Numbered from the stretch's first letter, positions 54,023 through 63,701 are shown. The stretch: 64,000 nt of DNA from Allobacillus halotolerans (GCF_028743495.1 NZ_CP117968.1), one strand, 5' to 3'. Translations and numbers: made by a program. The notes: generated by a model from the sequence alone, not told the origin.

Positions 54023-55024
54023 ATGCTAGCATATACATCCCGTCGCTTACTCATGCTTGTTCCTGTTCTCTTTGGAATGACTGTTATCACGTTTTCAATT
54101 ATTCATTTAATTCCTGGAAACCCGGCACAAACTATTTTGGGTGAAACAGCGACTGAAGAAGCGATATCTAACTTAGAAGAAACGATGGGATTAAATCGAA
54201 ATTATTTCATTCAATATACAGCATATGTAGGTGATTTGCTTCAAGGCGATCTAGGAACTTCCCTCAGAACGAAAGCGAGTATTACCACAGAAATCGGTCC
54301 TCGGTTGGCTGCTACTATAGAATTAACTTTCTTTGCCATGATATTTGCTGTTTTTATTGGAATTAATGCAGGCATAATCAGTGCCTGGAAACAAAATTCA
54401 TGGTTTGATTTTTTGGCAATGGTCTTCGCCTTAGTCGGTGTTTCCATGCCTGTCTTCTGGCTGGCATTGATGGAGCAATGGTTATTTGCTCAAGAGCTAG
54501 GATGGCTACCGGCTTATGGTAGACAAGAAAGTCGCGATCCGATTGACCCGATTACCCACTTTTATGTAATAGATTCCATACTGCACATGGACATGAAACA
54601 ATTAATTACGTCACTGAAACATTTAGTCTTACCGAGTATTGCTTTAGGAACCATTCCGATGGCGATTATTGCCAGAATGACTCGGTCAAGCATGCTCGAG
54701 GTTATGAAATCGGACTATGTCAGAACGATTAAAGCAAAGGGTTCAGGACAGTTTTTAGTTATTTATAAACACGCTTTAAAAAATTCAATCATTCCTGTTT
54801 TAACGGTCATTGGTTTGCAGGTAGGCGTCTTACTCGGAGGGGCAATTTTAACGGAAACCATATTTAGTTGGCCAGGGATTGGACGGTATGTATATGAAGC
54901 AATCAATTACCGGGATTATCCTGTGATCCAGTCAGGGATATTGGTCATTGCATTTTTGTTTGTCATTATTAATTTAATTGTTGACTTATTATATGCATTT
55001 ATTGATCCAAGGATTAAATATTAA
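54023..55024 (+). CDS. appB: Peptide ABC transporter permease (AppB/DppB type)
   Basis: The 333-residue permease has six membrane helices and the DppB N-terminal pattern (LVPVLFGMTVITFSIIHLIPGNPA). The EAA loop reads YVRTIKAKGSGQFLVIYKHA. AAGGATTGAGGTGAAG precedes the ATG. Confidence 0.93.
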   Translation: MLAYTSRRLLMLVPVLFGMTVITFSIIHLIPGNPAQTILGETATEEAISNLEETMGLNRNYFIQYTAYVGDLLQGDLGTSLRTKASITTEIGPRLAATIELTFFAMIFAVFIGINAGIISAWKQNSWFDFLAMVFALVGVSMPVFWLALMEQWLFAQELGWLPAYGRQESRDPIDPITHFYVIDSILHMDMKQLITSLKHLVLPSIALGTIPMAIIARMTRSSMLEVMKSDYVRTIKAKGSGQFLVIYKHALKNSIIPVLTVIGLQVGVLLGGAILTETIFSWPGIGRYVYEAINYRDYPVIQSGILVIAFLFVIINLIVDLLYAFIDPRIKY

Positions 55025-55036
55025 GGGGGTATGAAA

Positions 55037-55957
55037 ATGCAAAAAGAAGAAAAACAGCAGGTCGCTACCAATCCATCGAAAAAGAAGCACCAAATGAGTT
55101 CAGAAGAAATAGAAGAAACATCTCCTTTAAAAGAAACATTACAACAACTGAGAAAAAATCGGATGGCGATTACTGGATTTATAATTATTATTTTCTTCTT
55201 GATACTAGGAATTTTCGCCCCTATACTCACACCATATGGATTCGAAGACCAAGACCCTGTCAATCGATTAATGACGCCATCAGCGGAGCATTGGTTAGGT
55301 ACAGATGATTTAGGCAGAGATATATTTACGCGCATTGCCTATGGAGCAAGAATTTCTCTTTATGTTGGTTTTTTTGCAGTTATTGGTGCATTGATCTTCG
55401 GAACATTACTTGGGATTTGCGCCGGTTATTTCGGGAGATGGATTGATATGCTCATCTCGCGAATATTTGATATCCTGCTTGCTTTTCCAAGCATACTTCT
55501 AGCCATTGCAGTTGTTGCGATTCTTGGTTCTTCGTTGGAGAACGCGTTGATCGCCATTGCAATCATCAATATACCTATATTTGGACGTCTCGTACGCTCA
55601 AAAGTCATAAGTTTGCGTGAAGAAGAATATGTGCTGGCAGCTAAAGCACAAGGGATGAAAAACGGACGAATCATTTTGTATCATATTTTACCGAACAGCT
55701 TAGCACCAATTATTGTTCAAGCTACTCTAGGATTCGGTACCGCTATATTGGAAGCTGCAGCCTTAGGGTTTTTGGGATTAGGTGCTCAACCGCCAACACC
55801 AGAATGGGGAAAAATGCTTGCAGATTCAAGAGACTTCCTTCAGCTTGCACCATGGACGTTAATCTTTCCAGGCGTTTCCATTATGCTTGTCGTCTTAGGA
55901 TTTAATTTGATCGGTGACGGATTAAGGGATGCGTTAGATCCAAGAATGAAAAACTAA
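55037..55957 (+). CDS. appC: Peptide ABC transporter permease (AppC/DppC type)
   Basis: The ATG at 55037 has GGGGG at good spacing; the ATG at 55031 is too near. The 306-residue permease has a charged N-terminus and six helices, with HWLGTDDLGRDIFTRIAYGA and the EAA loop YVLAAKAQGMKNGRIILYHI. It begins 12 nt after the appB stop. Confidence 0.93.
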   Translation: MQKEEKQQVATNPSKKKHQMSSEEIEETSPLKETLQQLRKNRMAITGFIIIIFFLILGIFAPILTPYGFEDQDPVNRLMTPSAEHWLGTDDLGRDIFTRIAYGARISLYVGFFAVIGALIFGTLLGICAGYFGRWIDMLISRIFDILLAFPSILLAIAVVAILGSSLENALIAIAIINIPIFGRLVRSKVISLREEEYVLAAKAQGMKNGRIILYHILPNSLAPIIVQATLGFGTAILEAAALGFLGLGAQPPTPEWGKMLADSRDFLQLAPWTLIFPGVSIMLVVLGFNLIGDGLRDALDPRMKN

Positions 55958-56036
55958 CTTGATCTATATCGAACCAAGAAAAGTTGAGTTTTTTCTATAA
56001 TATTTTTATTAGTAATATAGCCATTGGCCATGAGAT

Positions 56037-56068
56037 GACCTTAATCTTGAATTGAGGTCTTCTTTTTT
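56037..56068 (+). terminator. Terminator of the app operon
   Basis: GACCTTAAT.. pairs with ..TTGAGGTC and is followed by TTCTTTTTT. It lies 80 nt after appC. Confidence 0.65.
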
Positions 56069-56191
56069 AGGGTCTTCGGAATATATGGTGGAATTACTTT
56101 TTTAATAGCTTAAAAACAACTGTTGTTTAAATCGGATTATCTGGTGGAATATTGAGACAAATAATAGTATTATAAGGTATCAATCAAATAC

Positions 56192-56196
56192 GAGGG
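56192..56196 (+). repeat. Left target-site duplication of the IS21 element
   Basis: GAGGG directly precedes the element and is repeated at 58676-58680 directly after it. Confidence 0.8.
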
Positions 56197-56319
56197 TGTA
56201 ACTGCTAAACTAAATTGAACAGTTTCTGCTTGATAAAAATGAACACTTTCTATCAAATAAACCCAAACTCAGCTAAACTAAAAAGGCATGAATAAATAGT
56301 TAGTTTGGGGGATAAGAAG

Positions 56320-57870
56320 GTGTGGAAGTTAGAAATGATTCTAAAGGTACATCAATTGAAGATGCAGGGTTTCAAGGTGTCTGAGATCGCAAGAAAATGT
56401 AGTTTATCAAGAACAACTGTCTATGAGTATCTTGAAAAAAATTTACATGAGGCTTTTGAGTGGGTAGAGCTATTGAAAACAAGAAAAAGGAAGCTGGATC
56501 CCTATCGTGAACATATTCTTTCTTGGCTGAAAGAGCATCCAGATCTTTCGGCTTCGCAAGTCCAGGATTGGTTAGAAGAACGATGTTCTTTTAAAGAGGT
56601 AGGTGACAGCACAGTCCGCACTTATGTTCGCGAACTGCGAGAACAGTATCACATACCTAAAACATTGACCTATCGGAGTTATGAAGCAATAGAAGAATTG
56701 CCGAAAGGAAAACAAATGCAAGTTGATTTTGGCGAAATGAAAGTACAAACGGTAGAAAAAAGATGGAAAAAGTTATACACGATTGCCTTTGTCTTGTCTC
56801 ACTCAAGATATAAATACTCAGAGTGGCAGGAACATCCCTTTACTACTCGAGACGTCATACGGTGTCATGAAAATGCATTTGAATATTATGGAGGTGTAAC
56901 AGAAGAAATTGTTTATGACCAAGATAAATTGATGACTGTCAGTGAAAATGGAGGAGATATCATATATACCGAGGAATTTCAAGCTTATAAGCAAGAGAGA
57001 GGTTTTTCAGTCTATTTATGCAGGGCAGCTGATCCTGAATCCAAAGGAAAAGTTGAGAATGTCGTCAAATTCATCAAAAGAAACTTTGCCAAAAATCGAA
57101 TCTTTCACCAATTAGAAACGTGGAATGAACAGTGTTTAGCTTGGCTTGAAAGAAAAGGAAATCACCAAGTTCATAACACAATAAAAAAGAGACCTGTCGA
57201 AGTGTTCGCCGTCGAAAAGCCACACTTACGAAAAGTCTCATCCATTCTCTCTTTCGAGAGAAATTCTAACTCAAGTATATCAAGAACAGTCCATAAGGAC
57301 AATATTATTAAATACAAATCGAATCGTTATTCTTTGCCACTAGGAACGTATACTCCACACGGTGTGAATAAAGTCTATGTAACTATTGATAAGAATCAAT
57401 TAATAATTACTAAAGAACCCGAAGGTGAGCCACTAGCGATTCATCCATTATCCCTTGGAACGGGTCAGCTAATAAAAAACAAAGACCATTCTAGAGATAA
57501 AACAAAAGGAATACAAGCATATAAGGACACTGTAATAGAGACTTTTGAAGACAGTGAAAAAATTAGTGTGTTCCTTGAACAAATTCAATTACTATACCCT
57601 AGGTATATTAGAGATCAATTACAACTTATTCAAAAAGCAGCAAAGGAGTATAAACCTTTTATAGAGCAAGCCTTGAATAAATGTGTTGAGCAGAAACTGT
57701 GGAGTGCAAATGATTTACGGGATGTAGCAAAGCATTTTAAAAACATAAAGGAAGAAAAGACTTTATCCTCATCCATTGACATACCAGTAAAAGGACTTCC
57801 TCCTGAAAAAATGGCAACAGCCGCAAAAAGAGAATTAAATGGCTACCTTGAGATATTAGGAGGTGTCTGA
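56320..57870 (+). CDS. istA: IS21-family transposase IstA
   Basis: The GTG at 56320 (protein starting MWKLEMILKVHQ) follows GGGGGATAAG; a TTG at 56305 is possible. The 516-residue transposase has an N-terminal helix-turn-helix (GFKVSEIARKCSLSRTTVYEYL), then a DDE core with D in QVDFGEMKV, D in EIVYDQDKL and E in ESKGKVENV. It acts with IstB to move the element. Confidence 0.93.
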   Translation: MWKLEMILKVHQLKMQGFKVSEIARKCSLSRTTVYEYLEKNLHEAFEWVELLKTRKRKLDPYREHILSWLKEHPDLSASQVQDWLEERCSFKEVGDSTVRTYVRELREQYHIPKTLTYRSYEAIEELPKGKQMQVDFGEMKVQTVEKRWKKLYTIAFVLSHSRYKYSEWQEHPFTTRDVIRCHENAFEYYGGVTEEIVYDQDKLMTVSENGGDIIYTEEFQAYKQERGFSVYLCRAADPESKGKVENVVKFIKRNFAKNRIFHQLETWNEQCLAWLERKGNHQVHNTIKKRPVEVFAVEKPHLRKVSSILSFERNSNSSISRTVHKDNIIKYKSNRYSLPLGTYTPHGVNKVYVTIDKNQLIITKEPEGEPLAIHPLSLGTGQLIKNKDHSRDKTKGIQAYKDTVIETFEDSEKISVFLEQIQLLYPRYIRDQLQLIQKAAKEYKPFIEQALNKCVEQKLWSANDLRDVAKHFKNIKEEKTLSSSIDIPVKGLPPEKMATAAKRELNGYLEILGGV

Positions 57871-57871
57871 G

Positions 57872-58639
57872 ATGGGGAACTCAGTGGAAGGGTTACAACA
57901 ACAACTCAAAAACTTAAGAATAGTTGAGACATCAAAAGAATTACCATCTTTACTAAGAAAAGCAGAATTACATTCTTGGACCTATCAGGAATTCTTAAGG
58001 GAAATGCTTACATTCGAAGAAAACCGTCGAGAGGAGAAAATGATTGAGAAGCATTTAAAGTGGGCAGCATTCCCGTTTCAAAAAAACATTAATGAATTTG
58101 ACATTAAAGAACTGCCATCCCTAAGTGAAAGGCAACTCAAGCAACTGAAGGAATTAAACTGGCTAGATGAGGCTTTTAATCTAATATTCTTGGGTCCGCC
58201 TGGAGTTGGTAAGACACATTTAGCAATTGGATTAGGTTTAGAAGCTATTCATAAGGGACAACGTGTTTCATTCATTACAATGGGTGATTTGATTTCCGTT
58301 TTGAAATCGGAAGATTACCTACGGAAATCACAACTCAAATTGAAACGTATTCGAGAAGCCGATTTGATTATTATCGATGACCTGATGTATATGGCAATGG
58401 ATCAGAACGAGGCAAACTTATTCTTTCATTTAATCAATCACCTATACGAACGGAGTTCGATTATATTAACGTCCAATAAAGGACCTGAAGAATGGGGAGA
58501 GCTGCTTGGTGACCAAGGAATAACAACGGCGATCCTAGATCGCCTCCTCCATCGCTCAGAGGTTGTTCATTTAAATGGATCCAGTCATCGAATTAAATAT
58601 AGGCAGTCTCTGTTCCAAGAAAAAAGTGTTCAAAATTAA
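57872..58639 (+). CDS. istB: IS21-family helper ATPase IstB
   Basis: The ATG at 57872 follows AGGAGG, 1 nt after the istA stop. The 255-residue AAA+ ATPase is DnaC-like, with Walker A GPPGVGKTHLA and Walker B LIIIDDLMY. IstB selects target DNA and stimulates IstA. Confidence 0.93.
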   Translation: MGNSVEGLQQQLKNLRIVETSKELPSLLRKAELHSWTYQEFLREMLTFEENRREEKMIEKHLKWAAFPFQKNINEFDIKELPSLSERQLKQLKELNWLDEAFNLIFLGPPGVGKTHLAIGLGLEAIHKGQRVSFITMGDLISVLKSEDYLRKSQLKLKRIREADLIIIDDLMYMAMDQNEANLFFHLINHLYERSSIILTSNKGPEEWGELLGDQGITTAILDRLLHRSEVVHLNGSSHRIKYRQSLFQEKSVQN

Positions 58640-58675
58640 TGAGCAGAAATTGTTCATTTCTACTTGACGGTTACA

Positions 58676-58680
58676 GAGGG
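58676..58680 (+). repeat. Right target-site duplication of the IS21 element
   Basis: GAGGG, identical to 56192-56196. Confidence 0.8.
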
Positions 58681-58887
58681 CTATGTTGAGAGAAAAATAA
58701 AATTGTCCAACGAACAAGAGCGAGGGAAATATATTGCCCAATACATGGTAAAAGTGTCATGACATACTCCAAAAAGGATACTTATTGTTATGAATACACT
58801 TTAACGGGATATTCGAATTATTGTATGGATGAGTTTAAATGGTATCTTGTAACTAACGATGCAGAATACTTGAACAAGAAAAGTTGA
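58676..58887 (+). pseudogene. Remnants of the gene interrupted by the IS21 element
   Basis: Across the insertion point one frame reads IKYEG (left flank) then GYVERKIKLSNEQERGK and ends at VKVS followed by TGA. The next frame starts in that stop codon (ATGA at 58759) and runs to 58887 as MTYSKKDTYCYEYTLTGYSN and 22 more residues. Together they look like the frameshifted C-terminal half of a small protein. I recognise no family. The start of the original gene on the left side is not visible either. Confidence 0.4.
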
Positions 58888-58900
58888 ATAATATATTTAC

Positions 58901-58932
58901 TTGACCGTGTACTATGGTACACGGTTTATAAT
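58901..58932 (+). promoter_or_regulatory. mer promoter with MerR operator
   Basis: TTGACC (58901-58906) and TATAAT (58927-58932) are 20 nt apart, longer than normal, as in all MerR-controlled promoters. Between and overlapping them lies a perfect dyad, ACCGTGTAC (58904-58912) and GTACACGGT (58917-58925). Hg-bound MerR untwists this DNA to bring the boxes into register. Since merR is the first gene, the promoter is autoregulated. Confidence 0.92.
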
Positions 58933-58951
58933 TTTGATGGGGTGAAATAAG

Positions 58952-59344
58952 GTGATCTATCGTATTAGTGAGTTCGCAGATAAATGTGGGGTTAACAAAG
59001 AAACGATTAGATATTACGAACGAAAAAATTTATTACAAGACCCTCTCCGAACGAAAGCTGGTTATCGGATATATTCAGATGATGACGTTAAGCGTGTAGG
59101 GTTTATTAAACGAATACAAGAGCTTGGTTTTTCTTTAAGTGAAATTTATAAATTACTTGGGGTTGTAGATAAAGATGAAGTTCGTTGCCAAGATATGTTT
59201 GAATTTGTTTCTAAAAAACAAGAGGATGTTCAAAAGCAAATAGAGGATTTAAAACGAATTGAAACTATGTTAGATGACTTAAAACAACGATGTCCAGATG
59301 AAAAGCAATTACATTCGTGTCCAATAATAGAAACATTAACATGA
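58952..59344 (+). CDS. merR: Mercury-responsive regulator MerR
   Basis: The gene starts with GTG behind GGGGTGAAA. The 130-residue protein has the N-terminal winged helix (RISEFADKCGVNKETIRYYE) and a dimerisation coiled coil. The three Hg-binding cysteines are at C79, C114 and C123, the spacing of the Bacillus RC607 MerR. It represses and, with Hg(II), activates the promoter just upstream. Confidence 0.95.
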   Translation: MIYRISEFADKCGVNKETIRYYERKNLLQDPLRTKAGYRIYSDDDVKRVGFIKRIQELGFSLSEIYKLLGVVDKDEVRCQDMFEFVSKKQEDVQKQIEDLKRIETMLDDLKQRCPDEKQLHSCPIIETLT

Positions 59345-59368
59345 GAGATTAATGAAAGGAGCTTTATT

Positions 59369-61009
59369 ATGAATAAATTTAAGGTAAACATTAAAGGAAT
59401 GACTTGTACAGGCTGTGAAAAACACGTAGCATCAGCACTTGAAAATATAGGTGCTAAAAATATTGAATCTAGTTTTCGTCGTGGTGAAGCAGTGTTTGAA
59501 TTACTTGATGATATAGGGATTGAAAGTGCAAAAAAGGTTATTGGTGAAGCAAAATATCAGCTTGGGGAAATAGAAGAAGTATCACCTAACGAAAATGTGG
59601 TGTTAGGTAATGAGGGCAATTATGACTTACTTATCATCGGTTCTGGTGGAGCTGCTTTTTCGGCTGCCATTAAAGCGATTGAATACGGGGCGAAAGTTGC
59701 CATGATAGAGCGCGGAACGGTTGGAGGAACATGTGTAAATATCGGTTGTGTTCCATCAAAAACACTTCTTAGAGCTGGGGAAATCAATCATTTAGCAAAA
59801 GTAAATCTGTTCACAGGGTTACAAACATCTGCTGGTGAAGTGGAATTAGCTCCTTTAATCAAGCAAAAAAATGAATTGGTGAGTGAGCTTCGCAATCAAA
59901 AATATGTGGATTTAATCGATGAATATGGCTTTGATTTGATTGAGGGTGAAGCGAAATTCGTTGATGAAAATACGGTTGAAGTAAATGGGAAGAAACTGTC
60001 TGCAAAACGTTTTTTAATTGCAACGGGGGCTTCTCCTTCTTTACCTCCAATTTCAGGACTTGAAGAAGTGGAATATCTAACAAGTACAACACTACTTGAA
60101 TTAAAGAAAGTGCCAAAACGATTAACGGTGATTGGTTCAGGATACATTGGAATGGAGCTTGGGCAACTATTTCATAATTTAGGTTCAGAAGTAACGCTTA
60201 TGCAAAGAAGTGAGCGACTTTTAAAAGAGTATGATACAGAGATTTCAGAAGCAGTTGAAAAAGCATTAATTGAACAAGGTATAAACCTTGTCAAAGGGGC
60301 AACATTTGAGCGTGTCGAGCAAGATGGAGAACTAAAAAAGGTTCATGTAACAGTAGATGGCAAGAAAAAAGTCGTTGAATCAGAGCAATTACTTGTTGCA
60401 ACAGGAAGAAAACCCAATACGGAGTCTTTAAATTTAAATGCGGCAGGTGTTGAAGTTGGAAAACGTAATGAAATCGTAATCAATGATTTTGCTCAAACAA
60501 GTAATAAAAAGATTTATGCAGCAGGAGATGTGACATTAGGACCGCAATTTGTATATGTAGCAGCCTATGAAGGTGGAATTGTTACTGATAATGCTATTAG
60601 TGGGTTAAACAAGAAATTAGATTTAACGATAGTTCCTGCTGTTACGTTTATGAATCCATCGGTTGCAACGGTTGGTTTAACAGAAGAACAAGCAAAAGAG
60701 AAAGGGTATGAAGTGAAGACGTCTGTATTACCTTTAGATGCTGTTCCAAGAGCAATTGTTAACCGTGAAACAACTGGTGTATTTAAACTAGTGGCAGATG
60801 CGAACACATTAAAAGTATTAGGAGTTCATATTGTATCTAAGAATGCAGGAGATGTCATCTATGCAGCGACACTGGCTGTTAAATTTGGCTTAACCATAGG
60901 AGATTTAATAGAAACCCTAGCACCATATTTAACAATGGCTGAAGGGCTAAAATTAGCTGCACTTACGTTCGATAAAGATGTATCGAAATTATCTTGTTGT
61001 GCAGGGTAA
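59369..61009 (+). CDS. merA: Mercuric reductase
   Basis: The 546-residue flavoenzyme reduces Hg(II) to volatile Hg(0) with NADPH. It has one N-terminal metal-binding HMA domain with GMTCTGC (C13, C16), the FAD motif IGSGGAAFSAA, the redox pair C122 and C127 in GTCVNIGC, an NADPH motif GSGYIGMELG, and the C-terminal Cys pair C543-C544 that feeds Hg to the partner subunit. AAAGGAG precedes the ATG; merR is 24 nt upstream. No mer transporter or organomercurial lyase gene follows. Confidence 0.96.
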   Translation: MNKFKVNIKGMTCTGCEKHVASALENIGAKNIESSFRRGEAVFELLDDIGIESAKKVIGEAKYQLGEIEEVSPNENVVLGNEGNYDLLIIGSGGAAFSAAIKAIEYGAKVAMIERGTVGGTCVNIGCVPSKTLLRAGEINHLAKVNLFTGLQTSAGEVELAPLIKQKNELVSELRNQKYVDLIDEYGFDLIEGEAKFVDENTVEVNGKKLSAKRFLIATGASPSLPPISGLEEVEYLTSTTLLELKKVPKRLTVIGSGYIGMELGQLFHNLGSEVTLMQRSERLLKEYDTEISEAVEKALIEQGINLVKGATFERVEQDGELKKVHVTVDGKKKVVESEQLLVATGRKPNTESLNLNAAGVEVGKRNEIVINDFAQTSNKKIYAAGDVTLGPQFVYVAAYEGGIVTDNAISGLNKKLDLTIVPAVTFMNPSVATVGLTEEQAKEKGYEVKTSVLPLDAVPRAIVNRETTGVFKLVADANTLKVLGVHIVSKNAGDVIYAATLAVKFGLTIGDLIETLAPYLTMAEGLKLAALTFDKDVSKLSCCAG

Positions 61010-61270
61010 GAGAACTTTTTTACAATACTCCTTATTCAAGTATACCAGCAAATAGAAGATTTTCTTATCGTGCTAAAGGGTGCATTAGTTAAGCAAAGTC
61101 TACAAAAGGAACATTTTCACACTATTTTACGATCATCTATTATATATAAATGCTTTATGGGATGTTCTAAGAGCATTTGTGCTCACGAAAAATAATTTAA
61201 CAATGATGATTTCGATATTAAGCCTATACTTGATACCCTTAACACCACAGAGTAGTAAAGGATGAACATT

Positions 61271-62593
61271 ATGTCAGACCTATTATTCCTACCAGACCTT
61301 AAAACAATGGAACCACCACAAGAAAATGAAACCGACATGATGTTTAAAGTGGAAGCAATCAAACCACCTGAACGTTGTCCTGAATGTGGTTTCGACAAAC
61401 TGTACAAACACAGTTCAAGAAAGCAACTAATCATGGACTTGCCCATTCGTTTAAAGCGAGTGGGCTTACAACTAAACCGCACAAGATATAAGTGTCGTAC
61501 ATGTAACTCTACCTTTTGGGAACGCCTTATATCCGTGGATGAAAAGCGTAGCATGACCAGAAGACTGTTAAAGTCTATTGAAGATCAGTCCATGTCTAAA
61601 ACTTTTGTGGAAGTAGCTGAAAGCGTTGGTGTAGACGAAAAGACCGTTAGAAACGTCTTTAAGGACTATGTGGCATTCAAAGAACGAGAATACCAATTTG
61701 AGACTCCTAAATGGCTTGGAATAGATGAAATACACATTATCCGTAAACCTCGTCTTGTACTAACTAATATCGAACGTAAAACCATCTTTGATATTAAGCA
61801 TAACCGTAACAAAGCGACTGTTATACAACGGCTTTCAGAGATTAGTGATAGACATTATATTGAATACGTCACAATGGATATGTGGAAACCTTACAAAGAT
61901 GCAGTTAATACTGTCTTACCACAGGCTAAAGTAGTCGTAGATAAGTTTCATGTAGTCCGTATGGCTAATCAAGCCTTAGACAGCGTCAGGAAGTCTCTTA
62001 AAGCCAATATGACTGCCAAAGAAAGGCGTACTCTTATGCGTGAGAGGTATATCCTTCTTAAACGCAAACATGATTTGAATGAACGAGACTTTTTCCTTTT
62101 AGAAACTTGGTTAGGTAATATCCCTGACTTAAAAGAAGCCTATGAACTCAAAGAAGAGTTTTACTGGATATGGGACACAGCTAATTCGGACGAAGGAAGA
62201 GATCGCTACAGATATTGGAAACAACGTTGTTTATCAAGCAACTCTAAAGATGCATATAAAGACCTTGTGAGAGCCGTAGACAACTGGCAAGACGAAATCT
62301 TCAACTACTTTGATAAAGGGCTAACTAACGCTTATACAGAGTCCATAAACAGCATTATTAGGCAAGTTGAACGAATGGGTAGAGGTTACTCATTTGAAGC
62401 CTTACGAGCAAAGATATTGTTTAATGAGAACCTCCATAAGAAACGTAAGCCACGATTTAATTCAAGTGCTTTTAGCAAAGCTATGTTATACGATACATTC
62501 AATTGGCATGAAGTAACAGACCACGTCATAACAGGTAATTATGGTGTCGATTTTTCCACACTTATTAAAAAATTGGAAAAGGGTGACTTATAA
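61271..62593 (+). CDS. ISL3-family transposase
   Basis: The ATG at 61271 (MSDLLFLPDLKT) follows AAAGG at 9 nt. The 440-residue protein has the ISL3 zinc finger (CPECG ... CRTC, about residues 36-77), a helix-turn-helix (FVEVAESVGVDEKTVRNVF), and a DDE core with D in WLGIDEIHI, D in TMDMWKPYK and E in AYTESINSIIRQ. It is full length. The terminal repeats could not be fixed: the sequence after the stop codon (62594-62635) looks like one end, but I found no clear partner on the left. Confidence 0.9.
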   Translation: MSDLLFLPDLKTMEPPQENETDMMFKVEAIKPPERCPECGFDKLYKHSSRKQLIMDLPIRLKRVGLQLNRTRYKCRTCNSTFWERLISVDEKRSMTRRLLKSIEDQSMSKTFVEVAESVGVDEKTVRNVFKDYVAFKEREYQFETPKWLGIDEIHIIRKPRLVLTNIERKTIFDIKHNRNKATVIQRLSEISDRHYIEYVTMDMWKPYKDAVNTVLPQAKVVVDKFHVVRMANQALDSVRKSLKANMTAKERRTLMRERYILLKRKHDLNERDFFLLETWLGNIPDLKEAYELKEEFYWIWDTANSDEGRDRYRYWKQRCLSSNSKDAYKDLVRAVDNWQDEIFNYFDKGLTNAYTESINSIIRQVERMGRGYSFEALRAKILFNENLHKKRKPRFNSSAFSKAMLYDTFNWHEVTDHVITGNYGVDFSTLIKKLEKGDL

Positions 62594-62746
62594 GCCCTTT
62601 CCACCATAAAATCCGAATACCCCTTTTTTATATAGCTCTTTTATTAAGGCGCTGTTAAAGTTCATTGTTGATCTATAGGTTAGAAAAAAGTGACCTCCAT
62701 AACTTGTAAGTCATTTTTGAATTGATAAGGTGATTTTGACGAGGTA

Positions 62747-63271
62747 TTATTTCCTTTCGACCATTGAATTAGCAACTTCAACCAAATCATCTATTGTATA
62801 ATTACGTTCCTCTGAAGTTTGCATCAATAGCAGTGAATTAAGTTCTCCATTTTCATTGATCCATTCCAAAACTTTTCCTTGGCTATTCTTTTTAATATTT
62901 GCTTCTATACCATTTGTCAAAGTTACAGTTTCATAATCACTGCTATCCAAGTTGGGAACTTCCGAATGCCAAGTAGTGACGTGAAGCATCCAACCTTTCT
63001 CGTCACCTCCATAAGTAAATTCTGTAAATATGATATCACCATTTAGTTCATTATTTATATCGGTAGTTTGATAGGAAAACGAAACAAATGAAGGGTCGTT
63101 GGGAAATTCTGTTGGATATTTTAAGTTTGATTGTATTTCTTCAGGTAAGTTTTCAATTTTAGTCTTAACATCTGTTGGGAAATCAAGCGATACATTCTTT
63201 GAGCCAACTTCATTGGAACAACCGGATATCAGAAAGACCAATAGTAGAAAGGCCATAGTTATTTTTTTCAA
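62747..63271 (-). CDS. Hypothetical lipoprotein (possibly DUF4367-like)
   Basis: The 174-residue protein has a signal peptide with lipobox ISGC (C18) and a beta-rich domain. The late segment (GIEANIKKNSQGKVLEWI followed by TIDDLVEVANSM) resembles the DUF4367 pattern found in anti-sigma and envelope lipoproteins; this is a resemblance only. GGGAGATGG precedes the ATG. It sits alone between mobile DNA and the PadR gene. Confidence 0.55.
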   Translation of the reverse strand: MKKITMAFLLLVFLISGCSNEVGSKNVSLDFPTDVKTKIENLPEEIQSNLKYPTEFPNDPSFVSFSYQTTDINNELNGDIIFTEFTYGGDEKGWMLHVTTWHSEVPNLDSSDYETVTLTNGIEANIKKNSQGKVLEWINENGELNSLLLMQTSEERNYTIDDLVEVANSMVERK

Positions 63272-63625
63272 ATTGCCATCTCCCTTTCTTGATAACTCAA
63301 ACTGCCCGGTTACTTAGAAAAATAATTATAATATCAATTTAGATATTCTAATCGTATCATAAGTTCCAATATTTTGAATTATATTCTTGTGAACCATCAA
63401 ATCGTTTTTGATTGCTTTGTTTCTTTGAAGATGAATGCTCTCCAAAACTTTGTCCCGATCTCAGGCAACCAATACACAGTCTTTGTGCTTACTGATTTCA
63501 CGTTTCATAGCAGAACCGCTTCGTTTGTAGGATTATCTTCCTTTTATTTTTCTTTATTCTATTCGGAATACAGGAAGTAAGTTCAAGGCAAAGAATAGGT
63601 CTGAGCAATAGATTACCATTAGATA
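63272..63625. other. Intergenic stretch without a supported gene
   Basis: An open plus-strand frame at 63374-63580 has no ribosome binding site and no recognisable content. Short minus-strand pieces here look equally random. I see nothing else definite. Confidence 0.4.
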
Positions 63626-63701
63626 TATCAATTGATGATATGCTTGTAGACAACTATATCATATTGTGATACATTGATTTTAGATATATCGTTTTGTGAT
63701 A
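63626..63701. promoter_or_regulatory. Three phased operator-like palindromes before the PadR gene
   Basis: TATC-N7-GATA occurs three times: TATCAATTGATGATA (63626), TATCATATTGTGATA (63657) and TATCGTTTTGTGATA (63687). The 31- and 30-nt steps put all sites on the same DNA face. The last ends 29 nt before the TTG start. PadR-family regulators commonly repress their own gene through such dyads. Confidence 0.7.

Larger units (their letters stand above)
56197..58675 (+). mobile_element. IS21-family insertion sequence, complete (2479 bp)
   Basis: The ends are imperfect inverted repeats of about 50 bp beginning TGTAAC at both termini, each containing two inner copies of TGAACA (TGAACAGTTTCTGCT and TGAACACTTT on the left; TGAACAATTTCTGCT and TGAACACTTT on the right, read inward). 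This multiple-repeat end is typical of IS21. It carries istA and istB in the usual order and is flanked by a 5-bp duplication GAGGG. Both genes are intact, so the element may be active. Confidence 0.93.

Noticed and set aside
63374..63580. Plus-strand frame before the PadR gene
   Set aside because: No start signal, no recognisable content, low-complexity hydrophobic translation.
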